64,000 nucleotides of DNA from Bacillota bacterium (GTDB taxonomy: Bacteria > Bacillota > Clostridia > Lachnospirales > Lachnospiraceae), in the NCBI GenBank assembly GCA_023423335.1, contig JAFAFU010000070.1:1-64000 (forward strand), written 5' to 3'. The position numbers were made by a program, and so were the translations under genes. Of the stretch, positions 24,630 to 33,109 are shown in pieces (within the stretch, counting starts at the first letter, position 1; each line of letters begins with the position of its first letter). The notes below the pieces were generated by a model. The model saw only the letters and a program-made list of their open reading frames with translations. It was not told the DNA's origin and ran no database searches.

Positions 24630-25490
24630 ATGGCGGACGAAGAAAATGTATTGATTCAAAATGAATATATAATAGAGAACGACCCGGATTCTCCTTTGCT
24701 TAGTAAATATGTCGAAGTTTTTCTTCGAAACGAGTCAACAGCCAATGAGTCCGAGGATAAACGAGAAGTGTTCTACCGTGGACAAGCCGATAAGAGTTAT
24801 ACGTTAACTCCAAATGTGTTTCGCAAGGGTTTGTTGGAAAAAGAGCATATCTTGATTCAAGATATGCTGATGAACTCACCAAATGATTTCAGCTTTATAC
24901 CAAATACGCTGGAGCGCCTGGTGAAGATGCAGCATTATGGTCTTCCCACAAGGTTGTTGGACGTTACTACCAATCCTTTGGTTGCTTTGTATTTTGCTTG
25001 CAGCGAGCGCACCGACAAAGACGGCGAGCTATTTGCCTTCTATGACTATATGGAGCAACCCAGCAACTTAACAGCCCAGCTGCTTGCTTCCTTAACTGAA
25101 TATACAGGTTCTTCCGAGCGCCAAATGATAGGTTTTCTGAGTGAACGCAGGTATATAAACATGGAGCTTGTGGGTCTTACCTCAACACAATACATAGCCA
25201 TTGTTGCACCTCGCAATAATGAACGAATTAAAAGACAATGTGGTGCCTTTATTGTGACCGGAATAAGAGGGGGAACAGATGGAAACCCATTTCAAAAAAC
25301 TTATTTTGATTTGCGTCCCATCTTGATACGAGAATTCGGTGATGGGATTCCACGATCAATTATAATTCCCAAGGACACAAAACCGAAACTACTTGCTGAA
25401 TTAGATGCGATTGGAATTAATCATGCATTTATTTATCCAGAGTTGGAGCATCAGGCAACCTCAATAAAAACCAAGTACGAGGAGGTATAA
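24630..25490 (+). CDS. FRG domain protein within the type I R-M operon
   Basis: A 286-residue protein with an FRG domain, named for its conserved Phe-Arg-Gly: here VFYRGQADKSYTLTPNVFRK (residues about 47-66), followed by LVKMQHYGLPTRLLDVTTNPLVALYFAC (about 101-128), the other hallmark block. FRG domain proteins are common in defence islands, and their biochemical role is not settled. AAAGGAG precedes ATG 24630. It lies 13 bases after hsdS and 6 bases before hsdR, so it must be part of the operon. A role as toxin-like effector or accessory restriction factor is inference. Confidence 0.88.
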   Translation: MADEENVLIQNEYIIENDPDSPLLSKYVEVFLRNESTANESEDKREVFYRGQADKSYTLTPNVFRKGLLEKEHILIQDMLMNSPNDFSFIPNTLERLVKMQHYGLPTRLLDVTTNPLVALYFACSERTDKDGELFAFYDYMEQPSNLTAQLLASLTEYTGSSERQMIGFLSERRYINMELVGLTSTQYIAIVAPRNNERIKRQCGAFIVTGIRGGTDGNPFQKTYFDLRPILIREFGDGIPRSIIIPKDTKPKLLAELDAIGINHAFIYPELEHQATSIKTKYEEV

Positions 25491-25496
25491 GATATT

Positions 25497-28400
25497 ATGG
25501 CTTACACCGAAGCAAATTTTGAAAATGCTGTCATTGAGCTGTTCCATAGCACTTTGGGGTACAGCTATGTCTATTCCCCTGACTTGGCACGGGACTATAC
25601 CGATCCTCTTTTTGCAGATGAACTGCTATCGGCCATAGGAAAGATTAACCCCAAGCTGCCAGAAGTCGCCCTGACTGAGGCAGTTTATAAGCTGCGTAAT
25701 TTTCAAGGCGGAACAATTTTGCAAAAGAATATGCAGTTTATGGACTATTTGCAAAACGGAGTGCCCGTGAATTATTTCGATGCCGGGGAGCAGCGCTCTG
25801 CTTTGGTGCAGTTGGTGGATTACGATAATCCGGATAAGAACAGCTTTATCGTTGCAAACCAGTGGACTATTATCGAAAACAGTGAGAAGCGCCCGGATGT
25901 ACTAATTTTCTTAAATGGATTACCCGTAGTTGTATTTGAACTTAAGTCACCTTCTCGAGAAGAAACTGATGCCTCTGAAGCATACCTCCAATTACGAAAT
26001 TACATGCACGAAATTCCATCTTTATTTATTTATAATGCCTTTCTCGTTATGAGTGATCTTGCCACATCAAAAGCAGGTACTATTACGGTAGGCGAAGATC
26101 GATTCATGGAGTGGAAGACAAAAGATGGTAGCTACGAGAATACGCAGTACGCCCAGTTCGATACCTTCATTGAGGGTATGTTTGATAAGGCACGACTGCT
26201 TGATATAATAAAGAACTTTATCTGCTTTTCAGGTGACGCGAAGATTCTAGGGGCGTATCACCAATATTTTGCTGTGCGGAAAGCTATTACTTCAACTGCT
26301 AAGGCAACTGAAACCGACGGACGCGGCGGTGTTTTTTGGCATACACAAGGTAGTGGTAAGTCCCTGTCAATGGTATTTTACGCTCATCTTTTACAGGAGG
26401 TTTTGAAATCTCCTACAATTGTTGTGCTTACCGATCGCAATGATCTTGATGATCAGTTGTTCGGACAGTTTGCGAAGTGCGCAGACTTTTTGCACCAAAC
26501 ACCGGTACAAGCAACTTGTCGTAAGCTAAGTGAAGAATATAAAGAAGCTCTTCGAAAGGGTGAAAAACGTAAAATAGAAATTGGACTCAAAGATTATCTT
26601 CAGGGTCGAGCAGCAAATGGTATAATCTTTACTACGGCACAGAAATTCGAAGAAAGTTCCGAATTTCTGTCTGACCGTCGAAATGTGATCGTAATGGCAG
26701 ATGAGGCTCACCGTAGTCAGTTCATTGATGAAAAGATTGATAACAAAACAGGACAAATACAAAAATCCTTTGGGCTTATTATCAGAGAAAGCTTACCTAA
26801 CGCTACATACATTGGGTTTACGGGTACACCAATATCAAGTAAAGATCGATCAACCATCGAAGTGTTTGGTAACTATATTGATATCTATGACATGACACAA
26901 GCTGTGGAGGACGGAGCAACACGCCCTGTTTATTATGAGAGCCGTGTTATCCACTTGAAACTGGATGAAAACGTCCTGCGACTTATTGATGCTGAGTACG
27001 ATATTATGGCGCAGAATGCCGAAGATTACGCGATAGAAAAGAGTAAAAAAGAACTCGGTAATATGGAAAGTATCCTCGGAGCGAAACAGACAATAACCGC
27101 TCTATGCGAAGATATCATAAAGCATTACGAGGAAAATCGACAATATGAGCTCACCGGTAAAGCCATGGTTGTTGCCTACTCTCGTACCATCGCTATGGAA
27201 ATTTATAGTAAGTTTCTTGAGCTCCGCCCCGAATGGACAGAAAAGGTTGGGGTGGTTATGACCGAGAGCAATAACGATCCTGAGAAATGGCACGACATTA
27301 TTGGGAATAAGCGTCATCGGAATGAGATGGCAAAACGGTTTAAGGATAATAAAAATACGCTAAAAATTTCCATTGTGGTAGATATGTGGCTGACAGGCTT
27401 TGACGTGCCATCTCTTGCTACAATGTATGTTTATAAGCCGATGGCAGGACACAATCTCATGCAGGCAATTGCTCGTGTTAATAGAGTTTACAAGGATAAA
27501 GAAGGTGGATTGGTAGTTGATTATGTTGGTATCGCTTCAGCGTTGAAGCAGGCAATGAACGACTACACGAATCGAGACAAGAATAACTATGGCGATACGG
27601 ATATTGCCAAAACCGCTTTACCGAAGTTTATTGAGAAATTGGAGGTCTGTCGTAACCTCTTCCATGAATTTGACTATTCTGGCTTTATGAAAGAGAATGC
27701 TACCGACCTCTCCCGCGCCAAAACGATTAGTGGAGGGGTGAACTTCCTTTCCAGAGTTGACAGAGAAAAGCAACGCGATGTGTTCATCAAGGAAGCAATG
27801 CTTTTGCGACAAGCACTCTCCCTCTGTCGTTCGCTTCTTACTTCAGAGCATCGGTATGAAGCGGCCTATTTTGAGGCAGTGCGGACACTGCTTACACGTA
27901 TCACCGGCGAAGACAAACCACTATCCTTAAAAGAAATAAATGCCCGAGTCAATGAATTGTTGAAAGCAAGCATCCAAAGCGAAGGCGTTATCAATCTGTT
28001 TTCGGATATTGATACAGGCTTTTCCCTTTTCGATCCGAAATTTCTTGACGAAATCGCTAAGATGAAAGAAAAAAACTTAGCTGTTGAAATACTGAAGAAA
28101 CTGCTTGCTGAGCAAGTATCGCTATACCGTAGAACAAACCTCGTTAAGAGTGAGAAGTTCTCAGAAATGCTCTCCCGTGCTATGAAAGCATATCTCAACG
28201 GTATGCTCTCGAACGAGGAAGTTATCGCTGAGTTAATGAAGATGGCTAAAGATATGGCGAATGCTCAAGCGGAAGGCGATGCACTCGGACTTACAGATGA
28301 AGAATTGGCGTTCTATGACGCAATAACACGCCCGCAAGCAGTAAAAGATTTTTATGAAAGCAAGGAGTTGGTGGCGATGGCCCATGAGCTTACCGAGATG

Positions 28401-28565
28401 CTTCGAAAAAGTAGAACTATAGATTGGCAAAAGAAAGAATCCGCTCGCGCCGGTATGCGTCGAATGGTAAAAAAACTGCTGAAAAAGTATAAATATCCAC
28501 CAGAAGGTATGGAAGATGCAATTGCCACTGTTATCGGACAGTGCGAGGTGTGGACGGATAATTAA
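25497..28565 (+). CDS. hsdR: Type I restriction endonuclease subunit HsdR
   Basis: A 1022-residue motor-nuclease. The N-terminal PD-(D/E)xK nuclease is visible (RPDVLIFLNGLPVVVFELKSPS, about residues 131-152, with the catalytic Asp and ExK). Helicase motif I (TQGSGKS, about 283) and motif II (DEAH, about 402) are present, plus SF2 motifs SFGLIIRESLPNATYIGFTGTP and the ARVNRVYKDKEG block (motif VI). The C-terminal helical domain binds HsdM. It cuts non-methylated DNA after ATP-driven translocation. The start lies 6 bases after the FRG gene. Confidence 0.97.
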   Translation: MAYTEANFENAVIELFHSTLGYSYVYSPDLARDYTDPLFADELLSAIGKINPKLPEVALTEAVYKLRNFQGGTILQKNMQFMDYLQNGVPVNYFDAGEQRSALVQLVDYDNPDKNSFIVANQWTIIENSEKRPDVLIFLNGLPVVVFELKSPSREETDASEAYLQLRNYMHEIPSLFIYNAFLVMSDLATSKAGTITVGEDRFMEWKTKDGSYENTQYAQFDTFIEGMFDKARLLDIIKNFICFSGDAKILGAYHQYFAVRKAITSTAKATETDGRGGVFWHTQGSGKSLSMVFYAHLLQEVLKSPTIVVLTDRNDLDDQLFGQFAKCADFLHQTPVQATCRKLSEEYKEALRKGEKRKIEIGLKDYLQGRAANGIIFTTAQKFEESSEFLSDRRNVIVMADEAHRSQFIDEKIDNKTGQIQKSFGLIIRESLPNATYIGFTGTPISSKDRSTIEVFGNYIDIYDMTQAVEDGATRPVYYESRVIHLKLDENVLRLIDAEYDIMAQNAEDYAIEKSKKELGNMESILGAKQTITALCEDIIKHYEENRQYELTGKAMVVAYSRTIAMEIYSKFLELRPEWTEKVGVVMTESNNDPEKWHDIIGNKRHRNEMAKRFKDNKNTLKISIVVDMWLTGFDVPSLATMYVYKPMAGHNLMQAIARVNRVYKDKEGGLVVDYVGIASALKQAMNDYTNRDKNNYGDTDIAKTALPKFIEKLEVCRNLFHEFDYSGFMKENATDLSRAKTISGGVNFLSRVDREKQRDVFIKEAMLLRQALSLCRSLLTSEHRYEAAYFEAVRTLLTRITGEDKPLSLKEINARVNELLKASIQSEGVINLFSDIDTGFSLFDPKFLDEIAKMKEKNLAVEILKKLLAEQVSLYRRTNLVKSEKFSEMLSRAMKAYLNGMLSNEEVIAELMKMAKDMANAQAEGDALGLTDEELAFYDAITRPQAVKDFYESKELVAMAHELTEMLRKSRTIDWQKKESARAGMRRMVKKLLKKYKYPPEGMEDAIATVIGQCEVWTDN

Positions 28566-28580
28566 GGGAGGACAAAAATA

Positions 28581-30644
28581 ATGAATGCTTTTAAAAGCAA
28601 TATCTATAAATATCTTGGTGGTACTTGCCAATATTTGATTCCACTGTATCAGAGAACCTATAGCTGGGAGCGAGAGCAATGCGCTCGCCTTTGGAATGAC
28701 ATTGTCAACCTTCACAATACACATCGGGAGGGACATTTTGTTGGCTCTATCGTCCGCATAGACGAGGATTCAGCTGCAGGGTCGACCCTTGCAATGATTA
28801 TTGATGGTCAGCAACGCCTTACTACATTGACCTTGCTTCTCGTCTCTCTGCGGGACTACGCAAAGGAAAATACGGACAGTGGAGTGAATCCTAATAAAAT
28901 TACAGATACCTTGTTGCTAAACCAGTACGAAACGGGCAGTGCCAAATACAAACTGCTTCTTACGCAAGCTGACAGGGATGCCCTTATAAAGAAGATTGAA
29001 GGCTCGCCAATTTCTGATACCCTAAAATCCCGTGTGCTTGACAATTATGGCTTTTTTACTGGCCAAATTGCCAAATTGGAGATTACGCCCTCTGATCTTT
29101 ACGATGCCATCGGCAAGCTTCAGATCGTGGATATTGTTCTTGATCGCCAATACGATGACCCGCAGGCGATTTTTGAGAGTTTGAACTCGACGGGGATGGA
29201 CTTGAAGGATTCCGATCTTATCCGCAATCATTTGCTGATGGGCTTAGATTCCGTAACACAGGCAGACGTTTACAACAATATCTGGCGGCCAACGGAACTA
29301 CTCTTTGATTACGAACACCAGAGTGAGTTATTGGACAATTTTTTCCGTGATTACCTGACGATGAAACTAGGCAGAATACCAAAAAAGAATGAGGTTTATA
29401 AAGAGTTCAGAGCCTACAATAATGGGAGTGGCTTAACTATACGTGATCTTTGCCAAGATATTTACAGTTATGCGAAGCATTACACCGATATGTACTTTGT
29501 AAGGAGTGCCAATACAATCCTTAAATTGCTGTATGGTGACATGAAGGCAATCCGAATGGAAGTAGCCTATCCGTTCTTGCTGAAAGTTCACGACGACTGT
29601 GATAAGGGATTGATTACAGTCGAGGAATTGCAGGAAATCGTTCGGCTTTGCGTGAGTTATGTGCTGCGTCGTGCCGTCTGTGATATCCCAACAAATTCCT
29701 TAAATAAGACCTTCGCTACCATGAAGGATGATATTAAGTCGCACGATTACCTAAATTCGGTCAAGGCATTCTTTATCCTGCTCGATTCCTATAAGGAATT
29801 TCCAAGTAATGAGCGCTTTCTTTCGTCTCTCCTGACAAGGGATATCTATAACATGAACCGTTGCCGGTATATCCTTGGGAGGATCGAGAATTGGGACAAT
29901 AAATCGGTCGTATCATTGGATAATCTGACCATCGAACACATTATTCCTCAAAACCCGCATTTATCAGCTGATTGGATCGCCGCTCTCGGTAGCGACTGGA
30001 AAGAGATTCAAAAGAAATATCTACATTCCATTGGCAATTTGACACTAACGGCATATAACTCCGAGATGAGTGATTCATCATTTGCCGACAAACTCGATAT
30101 GGAGGGTGGTTTCAAAGAGAGCGCACTCCGTCTGAATAAGTACGTTGTCACTCAGATTTCTTGGGGCGAATCACAAGTCAACGAACGCGCTTCTCTACTC
30201 GGCGAAGTGGCGAAAAAAGCGTGGCCTTATCCGAATCTTACTGACGCCGAACTAGCCCCCTATCACAAGCAGGATGATACCGCACCACAATACACACTTG
30301 AGAGCTATCAATACCTAAATGCTTTCAACCGGATGCTCTTTGAAAAGCTGAACACCCGCATTCTCAATCTTGGTACTTTTGTAAAACGTGAGTTTAAGAA
30401 GCTGTATATCGCTTATAAAGCTGATACTAACTTTGTGGATGTCGTTATTCAGAGTTCACGGCTTCGTTTGGCTGTAAATATGAAATTTGTAGATGTCATT
30501 GACACCAAAGGAATATGTAAGGATGTTACGGGCGTGGGCAGATGGGGAAACGGTGATGTGGAAGTTGGCCTGGACAGTTTGGACGCTCTTGATGATGTGA
30601 TGGTAATTATTGAACAAGCTTTCCGTAAGCAGGATGTAGAGTAA
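28581..30644 (+). CDS. GmrSD-type DUF262/DUF1524 nuclease with DUF5655 tail
   Basis: A 687-residue single-chain protein like GmrSD, the type IV (modification-dependent) restriction enzymes. The N-terminal DUF262 (ParB-like NTP-binding) domain has IPLYQRTYSWE and the key motif DGQQRLTT (about residues 75-82). The DUF1524 His-Asn-His nuclease region shows LTIEHIIPQ (about 450) and GNLTLTAYNSEMSD (about 484). The last 110 residues (FEKLNTRILNLG to the end) look like a DUF5655 domain. It starts 15 bases after hsdR, so it is the fifth gene of the operon. Targeting of phages with modified bases is inferred from the family. Confidence 0.9.
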   Translation: MNAFKSNIYKYLGGTCQYLIPLYQRTYSWEREQCARLWNDIVNLHNTHREGHFVGSIVRIDEDSAAGSTLAMIIDGQQRLTTLTLLLVSLRDYAKENTDSGVNPNKITDTLLLNQYETGSAKYKLLLTQADRDALIKKIEGSPISDTLKSRVLDNYGFFTGQIAKLEITPSDLYDAIGKLQIVDIVLDRQYDDPQAIFESLNSTGMDLKDSDLIRNHLLMGLDSVTQADVYNNIWRPTELLFDYEHQSELLDNFFRDYLTMKLGRIPKKNEVYKEFRAYNNGSGLTIRDLCQDIYSYAKHYTDMYFVRSANTILKLLYGDMKAIRMEVAYPFLLKVHDDCDKGLITVEELQEIVRLCVSYVLRRAVCDIPTNSLNKTFATMKDDIKSHDYLNSVKAFFILLDSYKEFPSNERFLSSLLTRDIYNMNRCRYILGRIENWDNKSVVSLDNLTIEHIIPQNPHLSADWIAALGSDWKEIQKKYLHSIGNLTLTAYNSEMSDSSFADKLDMEGGFKESALRLNKYVVTQISWGESQVNERASLLGEVAKKAWPYPNLTDAELAPYHKQDDTAPQYTLESYQYLNAFNRMLFEKLNTRILNLGTFVKREFKKLYIAYKADTNFVDVVIQSSRLRLAVNMKFVDVIDTKGICKDVTGVGRWGNGDVEVGLDSLDALDDVMVIIEQAFRKQDVE

Positions 30645-30729
30645 GCTTTTTAGAGTACTAATAATGCTAACACTTGTGTTAGCGTACAAAGCAGTTTCTT
30701 TATACATAAAAATACTTCTAATGACTCAT

Positions 30730-30764
30730 ATATCATTTACAATAGATAGGTTAGTAAATGATAT
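30730..30764 (+). promoter_or_regulatory. 11-bp perfect inverted repeat in front of the recombinase gene
   Basis: ATATCATTTAC (30730-30740) and GTAAATGATAT (30754-30764) are exact complements 13 bases apart. The right arm ends at the ribosome binding site GGAGGT (30765-30770). It could be an operator for autoregulation or a recombinase-binding site; the sequence cannot decide. Confidence 0.6.
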
Positions 30765-30776
30765 GGAGGTTTTTAG

Positions 30777-32161
30777 CTGAATAAACAAAGCAAAAAGGTA
30801 TCCATTATACCACCCAACCCTAAGTATGATAGAAAAATTAGAGCAGAATCAAAAGCGTTAAAGGTTGCTGCCTATTGCCGGGTAAGTACTAGTCTTGAGC
30901 AACAGGAAACTAGCTACGAATCTCAAAAAAGTTATTACACTGATAAAATAACAAATAATCCGAATTGGAAATTTGCTGGACTATTTGCTGATGATGGGAA
31001 AAGTGCAACAAGTACTAAAAGCCGATGCGATTTTACTTCTATGATAGCAAAATGTATGGCGGGAAAAATTGATATGATTATTACTAAATCGGTTAGCAGA
31101 TTTGCGCGAAATACAGTAGACTGTTTGCAGACAATAAGAAAGCTAAAAGATCGTAATATCGGTATCCTATTTGAAAAGGAGAACATCTATACATTGGAAA
31201 GTACAGGAGAACTTTTAATAACGATATTGAGCAGTCAGGCTCAGGAGGAAAGCCGAAACCTGAGCGAGAATATCCGATGAGGTTTAACATGGCAATACGA
31301 AAAGGGCATTGTAAATGTTAATTACAAAAAGTTTATGGGCTATACAAAAGGAGCAGATGGTGAGAGTTAACAATTGTCCCTGAGGAAGCTGAAGTAGTCA
31401 GAAATATTTTTAGATGGTATTTAGAGGGTAAAAGCTTCGATAGCATAGCAAAGATACTTCAAAAAGAAGGTATTCGGACAGTAACTGGAAACAAAAATTG
31501 GTGTCCGTCTGTCATTTCAAAGATGGTTTCAAACGAAAAATATTGCGGAGATGCTCTACTGCAGAAAACATATACAATAGATTTTCTGACTAGAAAAAGG
31601 GTGATTAACCGCGGATATGTCCCAAAGTATTATATTGAGAAAAATCATGAACCAATAATATCTAAGGATACTTTTCTTCAAGCTCAGGCAGAAAGGAAAA
31701 GACGGTCAGCCATATCTAAGTTAGATTCAAATATAAAAGGGAAATATAGTTCCAAATACGTATTGTCAAACATCATGTTTTGCGAAGAATGCGGATATCC
31801 CTACCGTAGAGTGACTTGGAGTAAAGGTAACAAAAAAAAGATAGTATGGAGATGCGGGAATAGATTAAAGCACGGCAACCGCATTTGTAAACAGTCGCCA
31901 TCATTAGCGGAAGAAGAACTCCAATCTAATATTATGAGTTGCCTGAAAAGTGTAATAGAATCCTCTGGTTCAAGTGTGTTGCCGGATGATTCAACTACAG
32001 TATATAAAGCTTATTTAGAGAAGTGCAAAGCCCCGCTTTGTTTAGATATATACGATGATACCATGGTTTATAATTTAATTGAAAGGATCTCAGTAAAGGC
32101 AGGAGCTTCACTCATAATTCAATTTAAAACGGGAGTTGTAATGGTTACTAATCTTTATTAA
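30777..32161 (+). pseudogene. Large serine recombinase, broken
   Basis: Reading frames here together encode a large serine recombinase. The resolvase domain is intact in sequence (AAYCRVSTSLEQQ with the catalytic Ser, then KIDMIITKSVSRFARN). It is followed by a TGA at 31278-31280 within what should be SENIR-GLTWQYEKG, then by a frameshift near 31365 (two extra bases before VPEEAEVVRNIF). The rest (recombinase domain, zinc ribbon CEECGYPYRR...RCGNRLKHGNRIC) continues to 32161 in another frame. The normal start is also missing: behind GGAGGT the codons are TAG then CTG (30777). With three lesions the gene is probably inactive. Confidence 0.88.
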
Positions 32162-32305
32162 GTTGAAATAGGTAGCGAATTTATACTTTTCAAATATAAC
32201 AGCTTCAAGGGTGTATGAATCCATAGTATGAAAGTGACGTTTTTCTTGATAAAAAAGCCATATATCGTGCTGAAATGTGTCGAAAATAGCAGTATAAAGT
32301 CGTAA

Positions 32306-32374
32306 AATACAGTGGACATCTTTCCGCATACGACACATGTGGAGAATGTCGTGTTGATGTCGAGGAAAGATTAA
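32306..32374 (+). pseudogene. RlmD (RumA) C-terminal fragment, right end of the island
   Basis: The frame NTVDIFPHTTHVENVVLMSRKD, ended by TAA, matches the RlmD C-terminal consensus VDMFPHTxHVETVVLLSR. Upstream it is broken (TAA at 32303), but the neighbouring frame reads YKVVK, which fits the preceding RlmD segment, so an indel is likely. It sits 145 bases after the recombinase and pairs with the left fragment at 20402. The two differ in sequence, so they are not a simple duplicated copy. Confidence 0.68.
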
Positions 32375-32416
32375 GTTGTAATGAAAAAAATTATATAATC
32401 AACTGGAGGAAAAATA

Positions 32417-32839
32417 GTGGGAAAAGCGTTTCAATTATGTGGTGCAAGTATTATCTTGTATAAAGATAAACAGATTTTATTACAGCAAAGAAAAGATAAT
32501 CAATGTTGGGGTTACCATGGTGGTCGGGTTGAATTGGGAGAAGTTGTCGAAGATGCAGCAAAAAGAGAATTGCTAGAGGAAACAGGGCTGACAGCTAATA
32601 CTCTCGATTTATTTGGTGTTTTCTCTGGACCAGAATTACATCACATATATCCCGATGGAAATGAGGTCTACATAATTGATACTGTATTTCTCTGCAATGA
32701 TTTCTCGGGAACCCCTAGTTTTCAAAAAGAAGAGTGCATTGATTTACAATGGTTTGATTTAGATGATATTCCGGAAAACCTAAGCCCTCCCATAATACCT
32801 GCACTCAAAAAATTTATAGATATTCAGCATACCAGATAA
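32417..32839 (+). CDS. NUDIX hydrolase
   Basis: A 140-residue pyrophosphohydrolase with a complete Nudix box (GRVELGEVVEDAAKRELLEETGL, about residues 36-58), which binds the metal and the diphosphate. Such enzymes remove toxic or signalling nucleoside diphosphate derivatives; the substrate is unknown. It starts with GTG 32417, supported by GGAGG at 32405-32409. It is the first intact gene beyond the right rlmD scar. Confidence 0.9.
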   Translation: MGKAFQLCGASIILYKDKQILLQQRKDNQCWGYHGGRVELGEVVEDAAKRELLEETGLTANTLDLFGVFSGPELHHIYPDGNEVYIIDTVFLCNDFSGTPSFQKEECIDLQWFDLDDIPENLSPPIIPALKKFIDIQHTR

Positions 32840-32864
32840 GTATTTTCTACATTTGGAGACATGA

Positions 32865-33005
32865 CATCTATTTTGTCAACTCACCCTAAGCACAGATTTT
32901 CCGATTGATATTTTTGTGAATGTGAACGACGATGAACTTGAGTTTGCAGCCGTATTAACAATAAACAATATGGAATTTTGGATTGTAGTTATAAATAGGC
33001 GTTGA
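32865..33005 (+). pseudogene. Gene remnant after the NUDIX gene
   Basis: A stop-free frame of 46 codons ends at TGA 33003-33005. Its last part reads like a real protein (DFPIDIFVNVNDDELEFAAV, then NNMEFWIVVINRR), but it lacks a start codon and ribosome binding site. It may be the C-terminus of a deleted gene. No family was recognised. Confidence 0.35.
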
Positions 33006-33025
33006 CAATCCCCCCGGAAATAGAA

Positions 33026-33060
33026 CAACCCGCCGATAGAACCTCGACGGGCTGTTTAAA
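33026..33060. terminator. Bidirectional terminator between convergent genes
   Basis: CCCGCCGA (33029-33036) pairs with TCGACGGG (33044-33051) with one mismatch; a short T-rich stretch follows on the plus strand (CTGTTTAAATTT), and TTGTT follows on the minus strand. It fits the end of the minus-strand AraC gene. Confidence 0.5.
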
Positions 33061-33109
33061 TTTAGTAGATTGCAATGTAAATGGTAGTGTGTCTATTAGA
33101 CATAGAATA

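Noticed and set aside
20710..32161. Prophage or complete conjugative element
   Set aside because: No capsid, terminase, relaxase, coupling protein or type IV secretion genes are present; only a recombinase and cargo.
32108..32338. Minus-strand frame of 76 codons
   Set aside because: It overlaps the recombinase end and runs antisense across the rlmD scar; no ribosome binding site; its coding look comes from the opposite strand.
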